A DNA stretch of 64,000 nt, taken from assembly GCF_000802965.1 (NCBI RefSeq), contig NZ_JSAK01000043.1, forward strand, positions 1 to 64,000, written 5' to 3'. This stretch comes from Pseudomonas fluorescens (GTDB lineage: Bacteria; Pseudomonadota; Gammaproteobacteria; Pseudomonadales; Pseudomonadaceae). Every line of letters starts with the position of its first letter. Within the stretch, counting starts at the first letter, position 1. Under the pieces are notes generated by a model. The model was given only the letters and a program-made list of their open reading frames with translations, had not been told where the DNA came from and made no database searches. This document shows, piece after piece, positions 57,796 to 64,000 of this stretch. A program made the translations under genes and the position numbers.

Positions 57796-58113
57796 GTGGT
57801 CAATGTCGAACAATTGAAAAGCAGCGTGAACCGGATGTCTGTGGACGTGGTACGCGAGGCTGTCGCCGAATTGCGCCTGGATGGCTTGGTGACGGAAGGA
57901 AAAACGCCCTTCAATAAACTGCATTTCAATACCTGCTTTGCTGAAATCGAAGCCTTGTTTCAGCGCGCAGGCTATCACCGACAGCTGGATGTCGTGGGTT
58001 ATCAGGGTTTGTTGTATGCGCTGTATGACCCGGGCCGCTGGGAAGCGGTCGATGTGCTGCGCTGGCTCAAGGAGTACACGGAAGCGGCAGCGCGCGCACA
58101 GATACCCGCTTGA
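57796..58113 (+). CDS. Hypothetical protein under probable LexA (SOS) control
   Basis: 105 aa from a GTG at 57796 with AGAGGGAT upstream. Soluble, mostly helical, slightly acidic. No signal peptide or membrane helix, no catalytic motif I recognise; one cysteine. The N-terminal part (LKSSVNRMSVDVVREAVAEL) could form a helix-turn-helix-like bundle but this is only an impression. A perfect LexA box 76 bp upstream implies DNA-damage induction. Followed after 71 bp by the pseudouridine synthase gene. Confidence 0.8.
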   Translation: MVNVEQLKSSVNRMSVDVVREAVAELRLDGLVTEGKTPFNKLHFNTCFAEIEALFQRAGYHRQLDVVGYQGLLYALYDPGRWEAVDVLRWLKEYTEAAARAQIPA

Positions 58114-58184
58114 GGATTCTCCGCTAGGTTCGTTTCCGCCGCTGTTGGATAATGCCGCTCTGCATTCAGGGTAAGAGCTTTTGT

Positions 58185-59075
58185 ATGTCCACTTCATCGT
58201 TTTCTGCCGCACACAGCCAGGCCAGCACGCTTTACTTGCCACCTGGCCCGTGGCAGACCGTTTTCGATTGCCTGTGCGAGCACTTCAGCGCCATCGGTCG
58301 TGAACAATGGCTGGACAGAATTGCTCGCGGTCGGGTTCTCGACGCACAGGGCGCGCCGATTGCCCTTGATCTGCCCTACAAGGAAGGTCTGCGGATACAT
58401 TATTTTCGTGAAGTGCCGGATGAAAAGCCGATCCCGGTAATTGAGTCGATTCTGTACGCGGACGAACATCTGGTCGTGGCAGACAAACCACATTTTTTAC
58501 CCGTGACCCCGGCAGGTGAATACGTCGAACAGACCTTGTTGCGCCGCCTTATCCATCGACTCGATAACCCGCACTTGGTGCCGCTGCATCGCATTGACCG
58601 GCATACGGCGGGCCTTGTGCTGTTTTCGGCCAACCCTCAGAGCCGTTCGGCCTATCAGTCGTTGTTTCCTACGCGACAAATCGAAAAGCGCTACGAGGCG
58701 ATTGCGCGGGCTTTGCCTGAACTGACTTTTCCACTGGTTCACAAGAGCCGGCTTGTCGATGGCGAGCCTTTCTTCCGCATGCAGGAAGGACCGGGTGCGA
58801 GCAACACCGAGACGGCTGTCGAGGTCAGGGAAAAGAACGGTGACCTTTGGCGTTACGCGCTTTATCCGGTGACGGGCAAGAAGCATCAGTTGCGTGTGCA
58901 CATGACAGCCTTGGGTGCCAGCATCTGCAACGACCCGTTTTATCCACAGGTGCTCAAGGATGTGGAGGATGACTACGCCAATCCGTTGAAACTGTTGGCG
59001 CAAGGCTTGAAGTTTGTTGATCCGGTCACGGGGCAGGAAAGAGAGTTCGAGAGCGCGATAACCCTGCAGTGGTGA
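58185..59075 (+). CDS. RluA-family pseudouridine synthase
   Basis: 296 aa from the ATG at 58185. The catalytic aspartate lies in HRIDRHTAG (usual form HRLDR.TSG), with YADEHLVVADKPH before and GKKHQLRVHM after. It isomerises uridine to pseudouridine in rRNA or tRNA; which base is unknown. Upstream helices (residues 1-90) lack an obvious S4 RNA-binding domain. Might be co-transcribed with the LexA-boxed gene upstream. Confidence 0.9.
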   Translation: MSTSSFSAAHSQASTLYLPPGPWQTVFDCLCEHFSAIGREQWLDRIARGRVLDAQGAPIALDLPYKEGLRIHYFREVPDEKPIPVIESILYADEHLVVADKPHFLPVTPAGEYVEQTLLRRLIHRLDNPHLVPLHRIDRHTAGLVLFSANPQSRSAYQSLFPTRQIEKRYEAIARALPELTFPLVHKSRLVDGEPFFRMQEGPGASNTETAVEVREKNGDLWRYALYPVTGKKHQLRVHMTALGASICNDPFYPQVLKDVEDDYANPLKLLAQGLKFVDPVTGQEREFESAITLQW

Positions 59076-59233
59076 TGATCAAACGGCGTTTTGTTTAGTT
59101 GGCCTGGCAAAAAAGTTCGAATTTATGGACTGTTTTAGAGTCACTTGAACAGGCCTCGCGAACGTGGCTTTCAACCTCGGGACGGCTTCATTTCGTTCGG
59201 CAGTTCCGAGACCTTCCGTTCAAGGAGACATCC

Positions 59234-59515
59234 ATGAAACGTATCGCTTTCGCTGGAATGTTCATTTGCGCTGCCATGTTGGCTTCTCCTGTATTCGCCT
59301 CGCAACAACACGACCTCTGCACCATCAAGCTGCAGGAGCTCAAGGACAAAGTCACCAGCCTGCCAGCTACTTCCGCAGACGCCACCGCAGAAATCAAACG
59401 GTTACAGGCCAGCGCTGAAGCCTCTCGGGCGGGCAATGATGATGAAAAATGCATTACTGAAGCCACGCAAGGACTGACACGCGTGGATAAACTGGCCAAA
59501 GAACCAAACCCATAA
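59234..59515 (+). CDS. Small exported DUF1090-like protein
   Basis: 93 aa from the ATG at 59234 with AAGGAG upstream. Signal peptide ends VFA (about residue 22). The mature part is charged, helical, with two cysteines (HDLCTIKL and EKCITEA) that could pair. I recall similar small periplasmic proteins of the DUF1090 type, but the match is not certain. Convergent to the YgdI/YgdR lipoprotein gene, with which it shares a terminator. Confidence 0.75.
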   Translation: MKRIAFAGMFICAAMLASPVFASQQHDLCTIKLQELKDKVTSLPATSADATAEIKRLQASAEASRAGNDDEKCITEATQGLTRVDKLAKEPNP

Positions 59516-59541
59516 GCTCAACGTTTACAGATTCCAGATAC

Positions 59542-59571
59542 AAAAATGCCCCGACATGTCGGGGCATTTTT
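59542..59571. terminator. Bidirectional terminator
   Basis: A 30-nt perfect palindrome: A-run, TGCCCCGA, CATG loop, TCGGGGCA, T-run. It serves the exported-protein gene on the left and the YgdI-like lipoprotein gene on the right. Confidence 0.93.
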
Positions 59572-59596
59572 ATGTCTCTGGTGTAAACCGCGAAGA

Positions 59597-59818
59597 TTAC
59601 AACTCTTTGACGGTACGAACCTGATCCTTGTTGATGCGGGTCTGTTTGCCATCCAGTTGTTCGAATTCGTAGAAGCCTGAATCCTGATCGTAGCTTGGCG
59701 TGTCGACGGCCTGGATTTCGCGACCGTCATTCAAGGTGATCACCGTTGGCGATGCGCAACCGGCGAGGGTAGCAAGGCCCAGTGCGAGCATGAAAGTGGC
59801 CAGGGTCCGTTGTGTCAT
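59597..59818 (-). CDS. YgdI/YgdR-family lipoprotein
   Basis: 73 aa. The lipobox LAGCA places the lipid on cysteine 21. The mature domain starts SPTVITLNDGREIQAVDTP and matches the YgdI/YgdR SH3-like fold. It is an outer- or inner-membrane lipoprotein of unknown role, common next to mobA in pseudomonads. Confidence 0.92.
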   Translation of the reverse strand: MTQRTLATFMLALGLATLAGCASPTVITLNDGREIQAVDTPSYDQDSGFYEFEQLDGKQTRINKDQVRTVKEL

Positions 59819-59901
59819 GGGTGTGTCTCCGAAATTAATTCTTTTGGTTACGGAGCTTGAGACGTAAACCGCGCGTGCAAGTTCCTTGGGTTCTTTCAGT
59901 C

Positions 59902-60498
59902 TTACATAGTGTAGTGCGTGCTCAACAATTCCGGAGTATTAAGGTTCGCCAGACGGGGGTCGTTGTCAGGGCATTGCAAGCCAGTCGCACCCAGTTTGCG
60001 CATGAGTCGACCCGGGCTTCGCTCGCCATCGTTCCAGGCAGTTTCGAATTCAGCGCTAAGTGCCACGGGAATGACGCACAGCAACGGTTCCCAGTGATCG
60101 TCGTGGCGCAGCATCAATGGTGTGTCGGGATGCTGGCTGGCGGCTTCGCGCATGCTGCTGAGCAAGGCGGCATCGATGCGCGGCACATCACAGGGCAAGA
60201 CCAGCAGGTGCGTATGACGAGCAGCTTTCAGGCCGGCACGAATACCGGCCAGCGGCCCCGGAAAGTCACCTTCGTCGTCGTGAACCAATTGATCGGCGTA
60301 CGGCGCGTACTTTTCCAAATTTCGGTTACACGAGATGATCAGGTCATCGCTCAGTGGCCGCGTCTTGCGATGCAGATGGGCAATTAACGGCTCACCGTGC
60401 CATTCCAGCAAACCTTTGTCCTGACCACCCATTCGTTGGCCGCGACCGCCTGCCAGGAGCAGAATGGAGCAGGGTGGCAAGTCTGTATTTGAGGTCAT
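59902..60498 (-). CDS. mobA: Molybdenum cofactor guanylyltransferase
   Basis: 198 aa from the ATG at 60498 (MTSNTDLPPC). Nucleotidyltransferase signature LLAGGRGQRMGGQDKGLL near the N terminus, then PGPLAGI and LPCDVPRI. It adds GMP to molybdopterin, giving the bis-MGD cofactor of DMSO-reductase-type enzymes. Divergent from moaB-moeA, with which it forms the cofactor cluster. Confidence 0.96.
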   Translation of the reverse strand: MTSNTDLPPCSILLLAGGRGQRMGGQDKGLLEWHGEPLIAHLHRKTRPLSDDLIISCNRNLEKYAPYADQLVHDDEGDFPGPLAGIRAGLKAARHTHLLVLPCDVPRIDAALLSSMREAASQHPDTPLMLRHDDHWEPLLCVIPVALSAEFETAWNDGERSPGRLMRKLGATGLQCPDNDPRLANLNTPELLSTHYTM

Positions 60499-60579
60499 GG
60501 CAAGTCTCCATGGGGGCGGCGAAAAAACGGGGCGCTGTGATATAACACCGGGCTGTTTCTCATACAACTGGACGAGCCT

Positions 60580-61119
60580 ATGAAAGCCAAGGCTGATGTA
60601 CCTTTTGCACCGCTCAATATCGCGGTGTTGACGGTCAGCGACACCCGTACCCTGGAAACCGATACCTCAGGCCAGGTCTTCGTCGACCGCCTGACCGCTG
60701 CGGGCCATAACTTGGCTGCCCGGGTGTTGCTTAAAGATGATCTCTACAAAATCCGCGCGCAAGTTGCCAACTGGATTGCTGACGAAGTCGTGCAGGTGGT
60801 GCTGATCACTGGCGGTACCGGTTTTACCGGGCGCGACAGCACTCCGGAAGCGGTGACCTGCCTGCTCGACAAGCAAGTCGATGGTTTTGGTGAACTGTTC
60901 CGGCAGATCTCGGTGGCAGACATCGGCACCTCGACGGTTCAATCCCGCGCTCTGGCCGGTCTGGCCAATGGCACGCTGGTCTGCTGCTTGCCGGGTTCGA
61001 CCAATGCTGTGCGCACCGGTTGGGACGGAATTCTTTCCGAACAACTGGATTCGCGCCATCGGCCATGCAATTTCGTGACTCATCTGAAACAGGCGGCACC
61101 CTGTGAATCCCGCGGGTAA
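60580..61119 (+). CDS. moaB: Molybdenum cofactor biosynthesis protein B
   Basis: 179 aa MogA/MoaB fold. SDTRTLETDTSG and the TGGTGFTGRDSTPEAV loop that binds molybdopterin are present. MoaB-type proteins adenylylate molybdopterin or act redundantly with MogA. The last 17 bp overlap the moeA GTG, giving coupled translation. Confidence 0.94.
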   Translation: MKAKADVPFAPLNIAVLTVSDTRTLETDTSGQVFVDRLTAAGHNLAARVLLKDDLYKIRAQVANWIADEVVQVVLITGGTGFTGRDSTPEAVTCLLDKQVDGFGELFRQISVADIGTSTVQSRALAGLANGTLVCCLPGSTNAVRTGWDGILSEQLDSRHRPCNFVTHLKQAAPCESRG

Positions 61120-62329
61120 GCCGGGCAAGACCGGCAGCCTGATGCCGGTCGAAGTGGCGCTGGCACGTCTGCTGGAAATGGCAGATACCTCACGGATTGT
61201 TGAGCGTGAGCGCTTGCCGTTGGCGCAGGTACAGGGCCGTGTGCTGGCCGAAGACCTGGTATCGACGCTGGATCTGCCGCCGTGGCCCAATAGCGCCATG
61301 GACGGGTATGCCTTGCGTTTGGCTGACTGGACTGGAGAGCCTTTGGTCGTCAGTCAGAAGATCTTCGCCGGCCAGGCGCCTGACCCCTTGAAGCCGGGCA
61401 CTTGCGCACGAATCTTCACCGGGGCGCCGGTGCCTGCCGGTGCCGATTGCGTTGAGATGCAGGAAAACGCCGAAGTCCAGCCGGATGAGCGAGTGCGTTT
61501 CACCGAAGCCATGGTCCTTGGGCAAAACATCCGACCACAAGGCCAGGAGACCACTGTCGGTGAAGTGATTCTGCCTGCTGGTACGCGTTTGGGCCCGATC
61601 GAACAAGGTCTGGCGGCCTCACTGGGTTGCGCCGAGCTGGACGTGATCCGCAAGGTTCGCGTTGCGGTTCTGTCGACCGGGGATGAATTGATTGAACCGG
61701 GACAAACCCTTGGGCCGGGGCAAATCTACAACAGCAACCGCGTTTTGCTGTGCAGTTGGTTACAGCGTTTGGGCTGTGAAGTGGTCGATGCCGGAATTCT
61801 TCCGGATGACTTGGGTACTACTCGCACGCGCCTCGGCGAACTGAAGGATGTCGACCTGATCCTTTCGACCGGTGGTGTGTCGGTCGGAGAGGCCGACTTT
61901 CTCGGCATAGCCTTGCGGGAAGAGGGTGAGCTGGCCTTGTGGAAACTCGCCATCAAACCTGGGAAACCGCTGACATTCGGACACTTTCGCGGTGTTCCGG
62001 TGATTGGCTTGCCTGGCAATCCGGCATCGACTCTGGTGACTTTTGCCTTGTTGACTCGGCCTTATCTCTTGCGTCGTCAGGGTGTCAGAGAGGTCGAACC
62101 GCTGAAAGTAAAAGTACCGGCAGGGTTTGACTGGCAGAAAGCCGGGAATCGACGCGAGTACTTGCGCGGTCGTCTGGAAAATGGCCGGGCCATCATCTAC
62201 AAAAATCAAAGTTCCGGTGTGCTGCGTAGCGCTGCTTGGGCTGATGGATTGGTTGAAGTGTTGGAGGATCGCACGCTGGTCGCGGGTGACAGTGTTTACT
62301 TCATTCCGCTGAGCGAAGTCCTGGGTTGA
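61103..62329 (+). CDS. moeA: Molybdopterin molybdotransferase
   Basis: 408 aa from a GTG at 61103 that overlaps moaB; an ATG at 61142 (MPVEVALARLL) is the alternative. Family blocks: PPWPNSAMDGYAL, IFTGAPVPAGAD, VLSTGDELIEPG, and GGVSVGEADFL. It inserts molybdate into adenylylated molybdopterin. Pseudomonads often carry two moeA copies. A terminator follows at 62349. Confidence 0.95.
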   Translation: MNPAGKPGKTGSLMPVEVALARLLEMADTSRIVERERLPLAQVQGRVLAEDLVSTLDLPPWPNSAMDGYALRLADWTGEPLVVSQKIFAGQAPDPLKPGTCARIFTGAPVPAGADCVEMQENAEVQPDERVRFTEAMVLGQNIRPQGQETTVGEVILPAGTRLGPIEQGLAASLGCAELDVIRKVRVAVLSTGDELIEPGQTLGPGQIYNSNRVLLCSWLQRLGCEVVDAGILPDDLGTTRTRLGELKDVDLILSTGGVSVGEADFLGIALREEGELALWKLAIKPGKPLTFGHFRGVPVIGLPGNPASTLVTFALLTRPYLLRRQGVREVEPLKVKVPAGFDWQKAGNRREYLRGRLENGRAIIYKNQSSGVLRSAAWADGLVEVLEDRTLVAGDSVYFIPLSEVLG

Positions 62330-62348
62330 AACGGGTAGCCGTCATGTC

Positions 62349-62379
62349 ACGCAAGCCCGGCGTGAACCGGGTTTTGCGT
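62349..62379 (+). terminator. Terminator after moeA
   Basis: ACGCAA G CCCGG, loop CGTGAA, CCGGG TTT TGCGT, 19 bp after the moeA stop, before the convergent membrane-protein gene. Confidence 0.65.
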
Positions 62380-62389
62380 TCATGACTGA

Positions 62390-62701
62390 TCAGTGAGCCA
62401 GGAGCAGTGTCACGAGCTGGTCGAAGCGACTATTGGCGATCCAGCCCAGTAGCCCAAGAACGACGGCGGTTCCCCCTGCGGAATAGGCAAGTCGGTGTTT
62501 GATGGTTTTGACGTCGCTGCGAACTTCTTCCATGTCACGGCGGATGTACTTGAGGTGTGTTTCCAACTCTACGACGCGAGGTTCCATATCAACTTCTCCA
62601 TTGGGTTTTGCACTGTTTTTGAGTTCGGCCGGTTGAGTGGCCCGTTTCTCTGCGAGCGGTACGACCGGAAACACCGGTAGCCTGAGGTCATGGCTTTGCA
62701 T
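62390..62701 (-). CDS. Small coiled-coil membrane protein (XhlA-like pattern)
   Basis: 103 aa from the ATG at 62701, with AAGGA 8 nt upstream. An internal ATG at 62587 also has a good site (GGAG 8 nt upstream) and would give 65 aa. The region after that second start is a heptad-like helix (RVVELETHLKYIRRDMEEVRSD, in part) then one membrane helix (GTAVVLGLLGWIA), as in hemolysin XhlA-type proteins. The first 38 residues are proline-rich with no motif. Function unknown. Confidence 0.75.
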   Translation of the reverse strand: MQSHDLRLPVFPVVPLAEKRATQPAELKNSAKPNGEVDMEPRVVELETHLKYIRRDMEEVRSDVKTIKHRLAYSAGGTAVVLGLLGWIANSRFDQLVTLLLAH

Positions 62702-62928
62702 GGCACGTCCTTGTGTTGTCCTGCTGATGACTGAAAACCGTGGGCACCAAAGTGTACCAATCACACTTTTTGGTCAATTGAGCCGATTCCTCACGTTTTG
62801 TAAGAAAAATCCTGCCGTGTAGGACGCAACAGCGTCCAGCTGGAAATAATTCAAATTTCAAGCGACTTTTATCGGGTGCAACGAGGTCAACATCTCCCGT
62901 AGGCCATTCAAATCCGGGAGCGACAATA

Positions 62929-63846
62929 ATGAGCGAACGCAAGGCGCTATTGATTTTGCATGGCAAGCAGGCGCTAAACGAGGAGGTTCGTGCTGCTGTT
63001 GAAAGCAAGCGCGAAAAAGGTTGGGAGCTGGCCGTTCGCGTGACTTGGGAGGCCGGCGACGCACAGCGGTTGGTGGATGAGGCGTTGGCAGCAGGATACA
63101 GTCGGATCATCGCTGGCGGTGGCGATGGCACCGTGCGTGATATCGCCGAAGCCATCGCTGCGCAATCGAAGCAGGCCAGCCTGGTGTTGATGCCACTGGG
63201 AACCGCCAACGATTTTGCGCGCGCTGCCGGTGTTCCGCTGGAGCCTGCCGAGGCACTGGATTTATTGGACGTAGCGCCTAGCGCCATCGACCTGGGAGAG
63301 GTTGGCGGGCAGATATTCCTGAACATGGCCACCGGCGGATTTGGCAGTCAAGTCACGGCTAACACTTCCGAGGACTTGAAAAAGGTGCTCGGTGGCGCGG
63401 CTTATCTGTTTACCGGCCTCACACGCTTCAGCGAGTTGCACGCAGCGTATGGCGAGTTACACGGTCCGGACTTTCAGTGGAGTGGCGAGTTGCTGGCCTT
63501 GGGTATCGGCAATGGCCGGCAGGCGGGTGGCGGTCATGTGTTGTGTCCGCAGGCACTGGCTGACGACGGTTTGCTCGATATCAGTATTTTGCCGGCCCCG
63601 CAGGAGGTAGTGGGTACCTTGAAAAACCTGCTGGCTGATGGCTTTGGCATCGACAATATGTTCGTGCGGGCGCGGTTGCCATGGGTTGAAATCAAGGTGG
63701 CCGAAGGTCTTTACATCAATCTCGATGGCGAACCGCTGGAAGGTGACAGCCTGCGTTTCTCGGCGCGACCGGCAGCATTGCTGGTGCATCTGCCTGAGCA
63801 ATCGCCGCTGTTAAGCACGACTCAACCTGTCAGTCGTCCAGACTGA
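62929..63846 (+). CDS. yegS: Lipid kinase YegS
   Basis: 305 aa diacylglycerol-kinase catalytic fold. The nucleotide loop GGGDGTVRDIAEAI, then LMPLGTANDFAR and a late LNMATGGFGSQV block. YegS phosphorylates phosphatidylglycerol or diacylglycerol in vitro; the cellular substrate is not settled. GGGAGCGACAATA precedes the ATG. The last 17 bp overlap the convergent regulator gene. Confidence 0.94.
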   Translation: MSERKALLILHGKQALNEEVRAAVESKREKGWELAVRVTWEAGDAQRLVDEALAAGYSRIIAGGGDGTVRDIAEAIAAQSKQASLVLMPLGTANDFARAAGVPLEPAEALDLLDVAPSAIDLGEVGGQIFLNMATGGFGSQVTANTSEDLKKVLGGAAYLFTGLTRFSELHAAYGELHGPDFQWSGELLALGIGNGRQAGGGHVLCPQALADDGLLDISILPAPQEVVGTLKNLLADGFGIDNMFVRARLPWVEIKVAEGLYINLDGEPLEGDSLRFSARPAALLVHLPEQSPLLSTTQPVSRPD

Positions 63847-64000
63847 TGATCTGCTCACGAACCGCGAACAGCACCAGGCCAGCCACATCGAAAATCTGCA
63901 AGCGTTTCATGATCTGCGAGCGGTGGGTTTCGACAGTCTTGACGCTCAGGCCCAGGCCGTTGGCGATTTCCCGGGTGGATTTGCCGCGAACGATCAGTCG
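63830..64000 (-). CDS. LuxR/NarL-family response regulator, C-terminal part
   Basis: Stop at 63830-63832; the remaining 56 codons run off the window. They encode the LuxR helix-turn-helix: GKSTREIANGLGLSVKTVETH then RSQIMKRLQI and a short tail ending ISLDD. The receiver part lies outside. The end overlaps yegS by 17 bp. Likely transcription factor of a two-component pair. Confidence 0.88.
   Translation of the reverse strand, partial: RLIVRGKSTREIANGLGLSVKTVETHRSQIMKRLQIFDVAGLVLFAVREQIISLDD

Noticed and set aside
1..64000. rRNA, tRNA, prophage, insertion sequence, toxin-antitoxin or defence genes
   Set aside because: Read for transposases, integrases, cloverleaf ends and restriction-type proteins; none was found. 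The window looks like ordinary core chromosome.

Overview
The window is a dense, GC-rich stretch of chromosome from a fluorescent-group Pseudomonas. Gene content and order point to this: minCDE next to an lpxL-type acyltransferase; the folE-smr-isochorismatase-prmB-aroC-mtnBDC-speE run; tpm-htpX-alaA-msrB-gpx-ospR-sagS; mobA-moaB-moeA. From memory these runs match those of P. aeruginosa. Intergenic gaps are peppered with paired REP palindromes (REPINs) of the kind common in P. fluorescens relatives. No rRNA, tRNA, CRISPR array, prophage or insertion sequence was seen.

Layout. 0-4.5 kb: minCDE on the minus strand, then an lpxL-type acyltransferase and a patatin-like lipase. 4.5-16 kb: a purine and urate catabolism block. 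It has two tandem Tsx-like outer-membrane channels, an NCS2 urate/xanthine permease, puuD, allA, alc, uraD, puuE, divergent uraH, a LysE exporter and an AzgA-type purine permease, giving every step from urate to glyoxylate plus urea. Three TTGTATACAA-type palindromes sit in its promoters. 16-34 kb: a MarR/aminotransferase divergent pair, then mostly conserved metabolic genes (folE, prmB, aroC, methionine salvage mtnBDC, an acyl-CoA synthetase, speE, rraB). 34-40 kb: tpm, htpX, alaA and an oxidative-stress set (msrB, gpx, ospR).

40-55 kb is rich in signal transduction. It has the SagS-like hybrid kinase, an AAA protein coupled to a free-methionine-sulfoxide reductase, a BvgA/BvgS-type phosphorelay apparently co-transcribed with a large HD-GYP protein, a stand-alone receiver, dgt, and an EAL protein with a C-terminal sensory domain. 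55-64 kb holds a yqjDE-type operon, amtB behind a near-perfect sigma-54 promoter, a small gene behind a perfect LexA box, an RluA-type pseudouridine synthase, molybdenum-cofactor genes, yegS and the end of a LuxR-type response regulator.

The most interesting leads are the shared purine operator, the BvgAS/HD-GYP operon with its split HD-GYP domain, the LexA-controlled orphan gene, the isochorismatase-family enzyme that has lost its catalytic cysteine, and the OspR-type operator over the gpx promoter. Coding assignments rest on reading the translated proteins. Functions of the hypothetical proteins are left open.
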